This document shows positions 43,853 to 53,115 of a stretch of 64,000 nucleotides of DNA, in pieces; positions within the stretch are counted from its first letter, which is position 1; every line of letters begins with the position of its first letter. The stretch comes from Actinomycetaceae bacterium (GTDB taxonomy: Bacteria > Actinomycetota > Actinomycetes > Actinomycetales > Actinomycetaceae). The notes under the pieces are model-generated. The model was not told where the DNA came from and searched no databases. It saw nothing but the letters and a program-made list of their open reading frames with translations. The position numbers and the translations under genes were made by a program. The DNA is taken from NCBI GenBank assembly GCA_030528145.1, contig JAUMZK010000001.1, positions 124,001 to 188,000 of the forward strand, given 5' to 3'.

Positions 43853-45769
43853 GTGTCAAAACTTGAGCAGATTTGTGGTCCAGGCGAACTCAAACGAATG
43901 TCATCTGCAGAGCTAGTAGAACTTGCGTCCGAAATTCGGAATTACCTAGTGGAATCGGTGTCTAAAACCGGCGGACACCTCGGCCCTAATTTAGGAGTGG
44001 TAGAACTCACTATTGCTTTGCATAGGCAATTTAACTCTCCTCGCGACATCATAATTTTTGACACCGGACACCAATCCTACGTTCACAAATTACTGACCGG
44101 TCGAAAAGACTTTTCCATGCTGCGCCAAAAAGGAGGACTGTCAGGATACCCTTCGCGCGCGGAAAGTGAACACGATGTCGTAGAAAATTCTCACGCCTCC
44201 ACCGCCATTTCTTGGGCTGAAGGCATTTCCCGCATACGCAGTGCCGAGGGCGATTCCGGCTACGTTATTGCAGTTATTGGGGATGGCGCCCTCACTGGGG
44301 GAATGGCGTGGGAGGCCCTGGACACTATCGCCACAATTGCCGGTAAGCGACTGATTATTGTTGTAAACGACAACGGGCGCTCGTATGCGCCCACCATTGG
44401 GGGGTTGGCCCACCACCTGGATGCGGTGCGCACCAATCCTGCCTATGAGCGCGCACTCAATTGGGGGAAAAAACAGCTGAAATCACGGGGTTTGCCCGGC
44501 GAAATCGCATATGATGCCTTGCACGGTTTAAAAGCCGGCGTTAAGGACGTACTAGTTCCCCAACCCATGTTCGAGACGCTGGGGATCAAATACACTGGAC
44601 CCGTGGACGGTCACGATATTACCGCCCTCGAATTTGCCTTCGCCCGTGCGAAAGAATATGGCGAACCAATAATTATTCACGCAATCACTCAAAAAGGACG
44701 CGGTTACACCCCCGCTGAAAACGATAATGCGGACCGTTTCCACGCTGTCGGCAAGATTCATCCGGAAACCGGTCTGCCCATAAAGCCCGCACGCTTCGGA
44801 TGGACTTCAGTATTTGCCGAAGAAATATTGGAAATTGCGCGCACCGATGCCCGCATTATCGGTGTCACTGCCGCCATGTTGCAACCAGTAGGTTTTTTGC
44901 CTTTGCAAACCGAGTTTCCCGACCGCGTAATTGATGTGGGTATTGCGGAACAAAACGCCGTGGGAATGGCTGCGGGGATGGCCTATGCGGGTGCACACCC
45001 AGTGGTAGCAGTGTATGCGACTTTCTTAAATCGCGCTTTTGACCAGGTGTTAATGGATGTGGCACTGCATCACGCGCCGGTCACTATTTGTTTGGACAGA
45101 GCCGGTATTACGGGCGATGACGGTGCTTCGCATAACGGCATGTGGGATATGGCTCTGTGCTCGTTAGTGCCTGGGTTAAAGATTGCGGCACCGCGCGATG
45201 AGCAGTCGTTCCGGCGTCTGCTGCGCGAAGCTACCAGTTGGCAAGGCGGTCCCACTTTGGTGCGCTATCCCAAAGGCAGCATTGGTGCACAGATCCAGGC
45301 GCTGCGTACCTTAAGTGCGAACACGGATACTTTCGGTGACCATGTGCGCGCTCCAGAAGTTGTTTACGAAAGCGGGGAAGGTCCGAGCATTACCCTGGTT
45401 GCGGTAGGCGCGTTTGTGCCACTCGCTATAGAAACAGCGAAACTTTTGCCAGGTTGCGTCACCGTAGTAGACCCAGGGTGGGTGGTGCCTTTGGCAGATT
45501 CCGTTGTGGAATTGGCCGGGAACGCCGACCTCGTAATCACTTTAGAGGATGGACTGATAGCCGGAGGCGTTGGGTCAAGTTTGCGTGACCGCCTTTCCGA
45601 GGACGGACATTTCGTTCCGGTGAAAAGTTTCGGTATTCCTAAACGCTTTTTAAAGCATGCCAGCCGCACCGAAATTTTACAGGAGCTGGGTTTGACTGCC
45701 CCCAGCATTGCGGAGGAAACGCTAAAGGTCCTCAAGCAGCTCCAAGCAGCTCAGAAAATAGGGGAGTAA
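43853..45769 (+). CDS. dxs: 1-deoxy-D-xylulose-5-phosphate synthase
   Basis: 638 residues, joining pyruvate and glyceraldehyde 3-phosphate to start the MEP isoprenoid pathway that feeds the polyprenyl synthase at 20189. The transketolase folds show DTGHQSYVHKLLTGR, the ThDP motif GDGALTGGMAWEALD ending in NDNGRS, and AEQNAVGMAAGMA. The GTG after GGAGGAG is chosen; an in-frame start at 43796 adds a non-conserved tail. The last 38 bases overlap the RNase D-like gene. Confidence 0.94.
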   Translation: MSKLEQICGPGELKRMSSAELVELASEIRNYLVESVSKTGGHLGPNLGVVELTIALHRQFNSPRDIIIFDTGHQSYVHKLLTGRKDFSMLRQKGGLSGYPSRAESEHDVVENSHASTAISWAEGISRIRSAEGDSGYVIAVIGDGALTGGMAWEALDTIATIAGKRLIIVVNDNGRSYAPTIGGLAHHLDAVRTNPAYERALNWGKKQLKSRGLPGEIAYDALHGLKAGVKDVLVPQPMFETLGIKYTGPVDGHDITALEFAFARAKEYGEPIIIHAITQKGRGYTPAENDNADRFHAVGKIHPETGLPIKPARFGWTSVFAEEILEIARTDARIIGVTAAMLQPVGFLPLQTEFPDRVIDVGIAEQNAVGMAAGMAYAGAHPVVAVYATFLNRAFDQVLMDVALHHAPVTICLDRAGITGDDGASHNGMWDMALCSLVPGLKIAAPRDEQSFRRLLREATSWQGGPTLVRYPKGSIGAQIQALRTLSANTDTFGDHVRAPEVVYESGEGPSITLVAVGAFVPLAIETAKLLPGCVTVVDPGWVVPLADSVVELAGNADLVITLEDGLIAGGVGSSLRDRLSEDGHFVPVKSFGIPKRFLKHASRTEILQELGLTAPSIAEETLKVLKQLQAAQKIGE

Positions 45770-46973
45770 TCAGCTCAATCTGCCATTGGCGGGCGCCCGC
45801 CGCTAATAAGGTCTGCTCTATCTGCTGGTTGTCCGCGCTTGCTAGCGCTTTTTGGGCGCGCGGCGACAGCAGATTCTCTGGCCAAATACGCAGTTCTGTG
45901 GCGAGCTGCCGAACTGCCTGTTTAATTGTGACCAGTCGTCCTTTTGCCTCTTTACTAAAATGTTGCCGTGGTGGTCTTGTCACCTGTGGCAAGGCACTTT
46001 GCGGTGTTTCGGCGGCGCCGCGCACGGCTCTTGCCCACGCACTAAGGTTTTGGCGCGCGGTTTTATCGCGAAATTTGCCGATATTTAGCAGTTCTCGCCT
46101 ATTTTTTGGACGCGCTAAAGCCGCCAGAATGAGTGTTTTATTAGACAATATTTTTCCTGGCGCAATATTTTGGTAAGCGGCTATTTCCTCGCGTTCTAAC
46201 CACAGGCGACGCAGAATTTCTAACGATCGCCTATCCGATATTTTGCCTATGCCAGGGGTATCACGCCAAGTTTTCGGAATGCCCACGTGGGGCGGCGCGG
46301 TACGAACATGCTCCATTTCTGCTACCGCCCACTGCCACTTCCCGGCAGCTACCAACGCCTGCGCCATTCGGTTGCGAAGTGGAATTAGCAGTTCTACGTC
46401 TAATGCGGCGTATCGCAACCAATCTGGGGGAAGAGGACGGTAGGACCAGTCATTTGCTTGGTGGTCTTTCACTAATTCTTTTCCGAGGACGAAACGCGTG
46501 CATGCTGCCAACCCGATAGATTCAAATCCCAGCAAACGTGCCGCAATTTCGGTATCGAATAGTTTGTCGGGAACCATGCCTACCGCTGCTAAACAGGGCA
46601 AATCCTGGTCGGCGGCATGCAAAATCCACTCTGCGCCGACCAACGCGCTCCCGATTGCGCTTAGATCTTTGTTCAGTTTAGGATCAATGAGGACGGTACC
46701 TGCCCCTTCGCGGCGCAATTGAATCAGGTACGCACTTTGTGAATACGTGACTCCGCTGGCGCGTTCGGCGTCTATTGCGACCGGCCCCTTACCGTTCTTT
46801 AGTTGCTTGGCAATTACCGCAATGTCCGATGCGCGCCGTGTCAGTGGTGGAATTCCGGCGGCAGGCTGAGTTAGTACTGTAGTGTCGCCCTCGAAGGCTG
46901 CCACCGCCAAACCTTTATCGCCGTCAATACCTTGACCGACCGCGGTCGCCCTTACTTGGCCGTAAAAACGCAT
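45732..46973 (-). CDS. RNase D-like 3'-5' exonuclease with HRDC domain
   Basis: 413 residues. The DEDDy exonuclease residues are visible: Asp and Glu in IDAERASG, Asp in LHAADQDLP, and Tyr with Asp in RYAALDVELL. One or two HRDC domains follow. It should trim 3' ends of structured RNA. The ATG (MRFYGQV) after GAGGTGAA is preferred over an earlier start. It overlaps the DUF3000 gene by 22 bases, as commonly paired in actinobacteria, and dxs by 38 bases. Confidence 0.87.
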   Translation of the reverse strand: MRFYGQVRATAVGQGIDGDKGLAVAAFEGDTTVLTQPAAGIPPLTRRASDIAVIAKQLKNGKGPVAIDAERASGVTYSQSAYLIQLRREGAGTVLIDPKLNKDLSAIGSALVGAEWILHAADQDLPCLAAVGMVPDKLFDTEIAARLLGFESIGLAACTRFVLGKELVKDHQANDWSYRPLPPDWLRYAALDVELLIPLRNRMAQALVAAGKWQWAVAEMEHVRTAPPHVGIPKTWRDTPGIGKISDRRSLEILRRLWLEREEIAAYQNIAPGKILSNKTLILAALARPKNRRELLNIGKFRDKTARQNLSAWARAVRGAAETPQSALPQVTRPPRQHFSKEAKGRLVTIKQAVRQLATELRIWPENLLSPRAQKALASADNQQIEQTLLAAGARQWQIELITPLFSELLGAA

Positions 46974-47482
46974 TTCACCTCGCGTAATTGATCCCCTGTA
47001 TTGATAAATTCCAACAGGTATTCTAACGCACGCAAATGTGCCCCCAAGTTCGGGTCCAGGGGAGTCCATGAGGCTCTGATTTCCAACTCACTACGTTGAT
47101 CCAGTAAGGAAATCTCGTCAAAAGTATGGGACTGCGTAGTGGTAACAGTACCGCTGAGCAGCTTATACCGGGTTTCAGCAAGATCTAAAGACTCTTTAAC
47201 CCAGGTGTAAGTGACATCTGCCAACAAAGGATCCACCACCAATTCGCCCTCCAAAGGAGCAGAGGCAAAAATGACTAGACGAAAATTACCCAGCCAGTGG
47301 CGGTCGACCTCGTCGTTATGTAAAACCACGAATTGGGCTTTAGCACTGCCTAATTCCAATTCGAGGGCGGCACTTCTGCGAGCCAACCCGGCGGGCGAGG
47401 GCACTTCGCGCATAATGCACCGCGAATTTTTCGCGTGCTCTCGCAAAGTGTACAAAGCTTCGACAAATTCTGCCTGTCCCAC
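46952..47482 (-). CDS. DUF3000 protein
   Basis: 176 residues. DUF3000 is an actinobacterial family typically just upstream of the HRDC RNase gene, as here; its function is unknown. Visible family segments are REVPSPAGLARRSAALE, SAKAQFVVLHNDEV and LGAHLRALEYLLEFI. GTG start with TAGTCT six bases upstream. Confidence 0.82.
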   Translation of the reverse strand: MGQAEFVEALYTLREHAKNSRCIMREVPSPAGLARRSAALELELGSAKAQFVVLHNDEVDRHWLGNFRLVIFASAPLEGELVVDPLLADVTYTWVKESLDLAETRYKLLSGTVTTTQSHTFDEISLLDQRSELEIRASWTPLDPNLGAHLRALEYLLEFINTGDQLREVKCVFTAK

Positions 47483-47488
47483 ATAAAA

Positions 47489-47494
47489 AGACTA
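47489..47494 (-). promoter_or_regulatory. Leaderless -10 box TAGTCT
   Basis: TAGTCT on the minus strand ends six bases before the GTG of the DUF3000 gene. Confidence 0.5.
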
Positions 47495-47572
47495 TGCCAA
47501 TATTGTTAGCTTTGGCGCGCCGAGCACAGATAGGCGCGGTATGCTGTGGAAAACCACAAAAGAAAGGCTGTT

Positions 47573-48922
47573 ATGACCGTCCTTAGTGAACTTTTTATAG
47601 TTGTTGGTATTTCGTTTTTAGCACCGCTTATTAGCAAAGTAATCTTGCGCGGCGTCGTCCCGGAAGTAGTATTACTGCTGATCGCAGGCACACTCATAGG
47701 TCCTCACGTGCTCGGAATCGTGGAGTTAGGCGACGAATTGCGGCTGCTTCGCGAACTAGGGGTAGCATTTTTGTTCTTGCTCGCAGGTTTCGAGATCGAC
47801 CCGAAAGATTTACAAGACGGCAAGGGCGCCAAAGCTGGTTTAGTGTGGCTGATCTGCTTGATTTTAGCCTTTTTAGTAGTAAGTTTCGGTTTTGATGCAA
47901 CCCCTTGGCACATTCAGGGTGCGGCTGTGGCGATAGCCATGACTTCCACAGCCATAGGTACGCTTTTGCCGGTTTTGAAGGACCGCAACTTGACTACAGA
48001 ACCAGTGGGAAAGCTGGTTTTAGCCCACGGCGCGATAGGCGAAATGGGGCCGGTGGTAGCTATGGCACTGTTGCTGTCATACCGGGCAACTTGGGCGAGC
48101 GCGCTGATGCTGGTCCTATTTGTGATCTTGGCAGTGATGCTCGCCGTCGTGCCGAGACCTTTTATCCAAACCGGTTCCAAAGTAGTGAAAGCTTTACACT
48201 GGGAGTCTGAGACTACTGCACAAGCCACCGTACGCTTGACCGTATTATTGCTGGTGGGATTATGTGCTCTGGCCGCATCTATGGGACTTGACCTGATTTT
48301 GGGAGCGTTTGCGGCGGGCTTTATTTTGCGTCAGGCGGTACCTGCTGGGCGCGAAGAATTGGAACAAAAACTGGACGGTATTGGTTACGGTTTGCTCATT
48401 CCCATTTTTTTCACGCTGTCAGGGGCCGAGGTCGATCCTTCAGTTTTGGCTAAAGATCCGTGGACTTGGTTGGCATTTTTTGTGTTACTAATGGCAGTGC
48501 GCGGAGTGCCGGTACTAGTTGCCACCTTTATCAAACCCAATGACTTAGAGGCACAGCTGAGCGTTCGACAAAAAATCACAGTAGCTATTTACTCCACAAC
48601 GGCATTGCCGATAATTGTTGCAGTTACTCACATTGCGGTTTCTGCAAAAGCAATGTCCGCCCAGGAAGCCTCCACTTTGGTAATTGCCGGCACGGCATCG
48701 GTCCTGGTAATGCCGCTGATTGCTTTCGTAATCGACCACGCACCGGCACCAAAATTGGGTCGCGGTCATGGTAATCTGAAATCTTCAATGCCTGCCAGCG
48801 GCAACGCCCGTAAAGCCGGCAAAGAAGTAACAAAGAAAACCCGCACATCGGTGGGTCGCAGCACAAAGAGGAAATCGTCCCATGACAAAACTAAGTCGGA
48901 TCGAAGCTCGGCGTCGCAGTAA
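47573..48922 (+). CDS. CPA2-type monovalent cation:proton antiporter
   Basis: 449 residues from MTVLSELF. About eleven membrane segments and a Lys/Ser-rich cytoplasmic tail (GRSTKRKSSHDKTKSDRSS). It is shorter than the antiporter at 923 and lacks a TrkA-N domain. ISFLAPLISKVILRG, LLAGFEIDPKDL and FTLSGAEVDPS are family features. Na+(K+)/H+ exchange is likely. The ATG after AAAGG is preferred to one nine codons upstream. It overlaps pepN by 41 bases. Confidence 0.85.
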   Translation: MTVLSELFIVVGISFLAPLISKVILRGVVPEVVLLLIAGTLIGPHVLGIVELGDELRLLRELGVAFLFLLAGFEIDPKDLQDGKGAKAGLVWLICLILAFLVVSFGFDATPWHIQGAAVAIAMTSTAIGTLLPVLKDRNLTTEPVGKLVLAHGAIGEMGPVVAMALLLSYRATWASALMLVLFVILAVMLAVVPRPFIQTGSKVVKALHWESETTAQATVRLTVLLLVGLCALAASMGLDLILGAFAAGFILRQAVPAGREELEQKLDGIGYGLLIPIFFTLSGAEVDPSVLAKDPWTWLAFFVLLMAVRGVPVLVATFIKPNDLEAQLSVRQKITVAIYSTTALPIIVAVTHIAVSAKAMSAQEASTLVIAGTASVLVMPLIAFVIDHAPAPKLGRGHGNLKSSMPASGNARKAGKEVTKKTRTSVGRSTKRKSSHDKTKSDRSSASQ

Positions 48923-51332
48923 TACGCTGAAAGTCAGGAGCCAAAAAGTTTTCCTAGACCTGCGCGAGGCACCAAGTGGAACACCGACGTTTTCTGTGCA
49001 AACCGTCCTCGAAATAACCACCACTGACCAGGTCATGCTGGATGTCCAAAACGGAACAGTTCATCGGGTCACGGTCGACCACCAGGAATGCCCGTGGAAT
49101 CAGGACGAACACCATCTTTACATCGAATGTTCCGAGGGCGACCACCAAGTTTGCGTCTGGGCAGAAATGTCTTACTCCAACACCGGACAGGGATTGCACC
49201 GGTATCGGGATGCTGCAGGAGACACGTACTTGTACACCCAATACGAACCGGCGGACGCGCGCGCAGTCTATCCGTGCGCCGACCAGCCAGATATGAAAAC
49301 ACACTGGCAATTCACAGTCCACGCGCCTGAAAACTGGACTGTGGTAAACAATGGCGCAACCCTATCCCACCAGCACGGTCAGTGGACTTTTGCCCAAACC
49401 CCCCTACTGTCGTCTTATTTGACGGCTATCGTGGCTGGTCCTTACGCCGTATTCGACCTTGGCGCTTGGGATGGGGAAGAAGCGCCCATACCGTTGCGGG
49501 CACTGTGTCGTAAAGAGCTCGCCACCGCCCTCGACGCCGAAAAAATAGCTAAGTGGACCAAGGATGGTCTGAAGTTTTTCCACGAACGCTACCAATTCCC
49601 CTACCCGTGGGGAAAATACGACCAGATTTTTGTTCCCCAATACAATTTGGGGGCGATGGAAAATCCTGGTTGTGTCACCTTTAACGAAGAATACTTACAC
49701 CCCGGTGGCGCCACAAAAAGCCAGGAAGAACGCCTGGCAAATACACTGTTGCACGAAATGTGCCACATGTGGTTTGGGGATTTAGTTACGCCAAAATGGT
49801 GGGAAGATCTGTGGCTGAAAGAATCCTTTGCCGACCACGAAAGTTATGCGGCGTTACGCAGCGGCGGTTTCACTGAAGCCGATGCCGCGTTCGTGGTGGA
49901 ACGAAAGGCGTGGGCGTTGCAAGTCGACCAGATGCCCACCACGCACCCCATTCAGGCAGACATTGTGGATGTGGAAGCGGCCAGTCAAAATTTTGATGGC
50001 ATCAGTTACGCCAAAGGCGCTGCCGTGCTGGCTCAACTGGTTCACTACGTTGGCGAGGACGCCTTCGTGCAGGCTACTCGCGAATATTTTCAAAAACACG
50101 CATTTTCTACTGCTTTGATGGCAGATCTGGTGCAGTGCCTAGAAAACGCCAGCGGACGCGACCTGACCCACTGGCAAGAATCGTGGTTGACAACCAGTAG
50201 TCCCAGTGTGCTGCGCCGCAGTGGTGAATGCGTAGTTCGCGGCAGCCAGGATATGCGTCCGCATGTTTTTGATGTGGGGTACTACCAGGCAGATGGTACT
50301 GCTACTGGGCGCGAGGAAGTTCGTTTAGAAGGCGCATCTGCGCCTCTTTCGGGCGGCAATATTGCTATTTTGAACGACCGCGACCGCACTTACGCAATTT
50401 GTGAATTACCAGCGCAAATCGTCCTCGAAAAATTTGTGCCTGGGGTGAAAAATAGTCTTTCTCGTGCGAGCGTTTGGGCTAGTGCCTGGCAGGAATTACG
50501 CCGAGGACGCCTGGGCGCCCAATCCTTCGTCGACGCGGTTCTGACGGGCGGTACTTGCGAGGTCGGTACCGTACGGGCAAAGCTACTGTCACAGGCGTTG
50601 GCGGCACTCACGTATCTACCAAACCGACAGCAAGCGGCAACAACTGCGGCAGCGGCGGGTCTGGATAATGCTTTTTCGCATAGTGGCGAGGATGCCCGCG
50701 CCTGGGCTACTTTTGCTTTTGAAGCGGCGGGAATAGCAGGAGGCATACCCGAAATTTATGAGACCGGGTCTAAGTTCCCTTTAACTACAGATGAAAAGTG
50801 GCGTCTGCTCGCACTGAAATGCGCATGTGGAGTGGGGACCGAAAGTGATATTGCCCGGTTCCTTTCCGAAACAGGCACTGGTCGTGACCAACTACGCGCA
50901 ATACAGGCGCGCGCGGCTTTGAACCCGTCTGCCGCACTGGAACAGCTCCGCACCGACGCCAATTTAGCCAACGTGGAAATCGAGTCCTTAGGTGCCGGTA
51001 TCGACTTAGCGCGCACCGTCCTCGAAATGGACGAATTGGCACGCGACATGCGACTTTGTCAAAAGCTGTGGACTATCCGTCCTATACAAATTGCGTCCCG
51101 TTTGGTGCGTGCGTTAGTGCCTACATCATTGCAGGGGAGCGCAGGCGAAAAAGCACTGTCCGTAATTGAACAGGCAAAAAATGGGACGCCCACATTTGAC
51201 CGGCTGTTAACCGAAATCGCATGGGAAGAAGCTTTACGGCTACGATTACAAAAAATCAGAAAAATGTGGGCAAACTTTGATATGTCACACAATAGATCGT
51301 TATCATCTAGTTATAACCAAAATAGTGAATGA
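48882..51332 (+). CDS. pepN: Aminopeptidase N (M1 family)
   Basis: 816 residues. The exopeptidase motif GAMENPG and zinc motif HEMCH (about residue 290) followed by 18 residues and Glu in LKESFADH fit the M1 family; the usual NE(S/G)FA is changed to KESFA. It removes N-terminal residues from peptides in the cytoplasm. It begins inside the antiporter gene, 41 bases before its end, with a GAGG site. The garA promoter lies within its last 60 bases. Confidence 0.92.
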   Translation: MTKLSRIEARRRSNTLKVRSQKVFLDLREAPSGTPTFSVQTVLEITTTDQVMLDVQNGTVHRVTVDHQECPWNQDEHHLYIECSEGDHQVCVWAEMSYSNTGQGLHRYRDAAGDTYLYTQYEPADARAVYPCADQPDMKTHWQFTVHAPENWTVVNNGATLSHQHGQWTFAQTPLLSSYLTAIVAGPYAVFDLGAWDGEEAPIPLRALCRKELATALDAEKIAKWTKDGLKFFHERYQFPYPWGKYDQIFVPQYNLGAMENPGCVTFNEEYLHPGGATKSQEERLANTLLHEMCHMWFGDLVTPKWWEDLWLKESFADHESYAALRSGGFTEADAAFVVERKAWALQVDQMPTTHPIQADIVDVEAASQNFDGISYAKGAAVLAQLVHYVGEDAFVQATREYFQKHAFSTALMADLVQCLENASGRDLTHWQESWLTTSSPSVLRRSGECVVRGSQDMRPHVFDVGYYQADGTATGREEVRLEGASAPLSGGNIAILNDRDRTYAICELPAQIVLEKFVPGVKNSLSRASVWASAWQELRRGRLGAQSFVDAVLTGGTCEVGTVRAKLLSQALAALTYLPNRQQAATTAAAAGLDNAFSHSGEDARAWATFAFEAAGIAGGIPEIYETGSKFPLTTDEKWRLLALKCACGVGTESDIARFLSETGTGRDQLRAIQARAALNPSAALEQLRTDANLANVEIESLGAGIDLARTVLEMDELARDMRLCQKLWTIRPIQIASRLVRALVPTSLQGSAGEKALSVIEQAKNGTPTFDRLLTEIAWEEALRLRLQKIRKMWANFDMSHNRSLSSSYNQNSE
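51277..51306 (+). promoter_or_regulatory. garA promoter
   Basis: TTGATA (51277-51282) and TATCAT (51301-51306) are separated by 18 bases, lying within the end of pepN and 34 bases before the garA start. Confidence 0.5.
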
Positions 51333-51339
51333 GGACGAA

Positions 51340-51765
51340 ATGTCTGGAGTAGATCCAAGCGCAACAGCCATTTTCGGCGCCCAAGTGAGCGAACCGGAGA
51401 TCGAACGGGTAGCGCTGTCTGCCGTTGCACAACAAGCAGTTGATGCCTTGCCGCCCGGGAGCGCACTTTTAGTAGTGCGACGCGGTCCAAATGCGGGGGC
51501 ACGCTTTTTGTTGGACCATGACGACACCACTGCGGGTCGTTCCACCAAGTCGGATATCTTTTTAGACGACGTTACAGTTTCGCGCCGCCACGCTATTTTT
51601 ACTCGCGAGGACGGTTTGTGGGTAGTTCGTGACGCGGGTTCTCTTAACGGTACGTATGTGAACCGGGAGCGCACTGACCACGCACTGTTACAAGCTGGTG
51701 ATGAAGTTCAAATTGGCAAGTTCCGTATGACATTCCACCCTTCGCAGGCAGGTAATTCCCAGTGA
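51340..51765 (+). CDS. garA: FHA-domain metabolic regulator GarA/OdhI
   Basis: 141 residues. A disordered N-terminus precedes an FHA domain with GRSTKSDIFLDD, SRRHA and DAGSLNGTYVNR. In mycobacteria and corynebacteria unphosphorylated GarA/OdhI inhibits 2-oxoglutarate dehydrogenase and controls glutamate metabolism; kinase phosphorylation near the N-terminus releases it. The ATAIF segment (Thr9) aligns by eye with the phosphorylated ETTSVF motif. The ATG after GAGGA is chosen over an earlier start. It overlaps ftsR (GTGA). Confidence 0.9.
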   Translation: MSGVDPSATAIFGAQVSEPEIERVALSAVAQQAVDALPPGSALLVVRRGPNAGARFLLDHDDTTAGRSTKSDIFLDDVTVSRRHAIFTREDGLWVVRDAGSLNGTYVNRERTDHALLQAGDEVQIGKFRMTFHPSQAGNSQ

Positions 51766-52445
51766 CTTTAGCGGCGCAGTCGCTACCCCATAAGCAACCA
51801 GGCGCGACCATGTCTATTGGCGCAGTGGTATCTGTGCTGCGTAAAGAATTTCCTGCCTTAACCCTTAGTAAGGTGCGCTTTTTAGAAGATCAGGGTGTGG
51901 TATCGCCGATGCGTACCGGCAGCGGTTATCGCAAGTATTCAGCAGACGATTTGGCGCGCTTGCAATACTGTTTGACCCAGCAGCGCGACCATTACAAACC
52001 GCTTAAAGTTATTGTTGAAGAACTAGACCAGCGCGGTCAGGGCTTCGATATTGCTGCCCCTCCCACTCCCAGGGTGGTCGCTAAGGATGGCGACCTGGTT
52101 TTTTCCCGTCCCGACAAAACACTTACTCTAACCGAATTACGCGATCTATCTGGTGCTAGTGCCGCGTTAGTGCAGCAACTATTGGATATCGGGATTATTA
52201 GCGTGGGGAGTACGGGCAGGTTTTCCCCCCGCAGCCTAGATGCCGTGAAAGCAGCAAAAGCTTTGGTGGAAGCGGGGCTAGATCAGCGTAATCTGCGGCA
52301 GGTAGTGGCGGCTGCTAATCGGGCAAAAAATTTGGTTGACCAAGTGGGGGTTCGAGATCCAGAGGCGCGTTCCGAAGTCGCCCGCGAGCTTGGGACGTAT
52401 TTGCTGACTCTAATTAAGCACGTCCTTTTAGAACCTTCCAGTTAA
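51762..52445 (+). CDS. ftsR: MerR-family regulator FtsR
   Basis: 227 residues. The N-terminal MerR helix-turn-helix appears as MSIGAVVSVLRKEFPALTLS then VRFLEDQGVVSPMRTGSGYRKYS. It is orthologous in position and sequence to Rv1828/FtsR, which activates ftsZ in corynebacteria. The GTG overlapping garA's stop is used; an internal ATG at residue 17 directly before the HTH is the alternative. The C-terminal dimer helices are complete. Confidence 0.85.
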   Translation: MTLAAQSLPHKQPGATMSIGAVVSVLRKEFPALTLSKVRFLEDQGVVSPMRTGSGYRKYSADDLARLQYCLTQQRDHYKPLKVIVEELDQRGQGFDIAAPPTPRVVAKDGDLVFSRPDKTLTLTELRDLSGASAALVQQLLDIGIISVGSTGRFSPRSLDAVKAAKALVEAGLDQRNLRQVVAAANRAKNLVDQVGVRDPEARSEVARELGTYLLTLIKHVLLEPSS

Positions 52446-52471
52446 GGTTTAGACTTATCGGCGCGTTCCGT

Positions 52472-52500
52472 TGACCGCGTTAGCACTACAGTTTAAGCTA
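52472..52500 (+). promoter_or_regulatory. Candidate promoter for the second MerR gene
   Basis: TTGACC (52472-52477) and TAAGCT (52495-52500) are 17 bases apart in the gap between ftsR and the next MerR gene. Confidence 0.4.
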
Positions 52501-52529
52501 CTTATGTACCCCTGAATGTAGGAGACCTA

Positions 52530-53060
52530 ATGAATGAATCACGGCGCCAGCCTCTGCTTTTTGAAGATGGGCTACCTCAGTTGAGCCCTAATGCCGGCTA
52601 CCGTGGTCCGGTCGCTTGTAATGTTGCCGGTATAACGTATCGGCAACTGGATTATTGGGCGCGCACCGAATTAGTTTCTCCTTCTATTCGCGGTGCGAAA
52701 GGCTCGGGTTCGCAGCGGCTTTATAGTTTTCGGGACATTTTGGTTTTGAAAGTTGTGAAACGACTACTGGACACGGGTGTTTCTTTGCAGCAGATTCGCA
52801 AGGCAATTGAGGCACTGCGCGAATGGGGAGTAGAGGATCTTGCCCAAATTACGCTCATGTCCGATGGGGCGTCCGTGTACGTTTGTACCAGTGCGAACGA
52901 AGTAATCGACCTCGTGCAAGGGGGACAAGGCGTTTTCGGTATTGCCGTGGGGCGGGTATGGCGCGAGGTCGAAGGCTCACTTTCGCGCCTCGGTGCAGGC
53001 GAAAGTCCCGAAATAGTAGACGAATTGGCGCAGCGGCGAGCACGCAAACACGCGGGGTAA
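52530..53060 (+). CDS. MerR-family regulator, Rv1830-like
   Basis: 176 residues. The MerR fold has ITYRQLDYWARTELVSPSIR and SQRLYSFRDILVLKVVKRLL, typical of the Rv1830 family. In M. tuberculosis the order is garA-Rv1828-Rv1829-Rv1830; the Rv1829-type bifunctional nuclease gene is missing here. A clear AGGAGA site precedes the ATG. A shared hairpin follows. Confidence 0.85.
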   Translation: MNESRRQPLLFEDGLPQLSPNAGYRGPVACNVAGITYRQLDYWARTELVSPSIRGAKGSGSQRLYSFRDILVLKVVKRLLDTGVSLQQIRKAIEALREWGVEDLAQITLMSDGASVYVCTSANEVIDLVQGGQGVFGIAVGRVWREVEGSLSRLGAGESPEIVDELAQRRARKHAG

Positions 53061-53080
53061 TTTACGGGTTATAAAAATGT

Positions 53081-53097
53081 GGCGGTTAGAAACCGCC
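53081..53097. terminator. Bidirectional terminator after the MerR gene
   Basis: GGCGGTT and AACCGCC pair around AGA. T-rich stretches follow on both strands, so it can end the MerR and the convergent permease transcripts. Confidence 0.8.
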
Positions 53098-53115
53098 TCA
53101 TTTGTTTTGGTGTTG

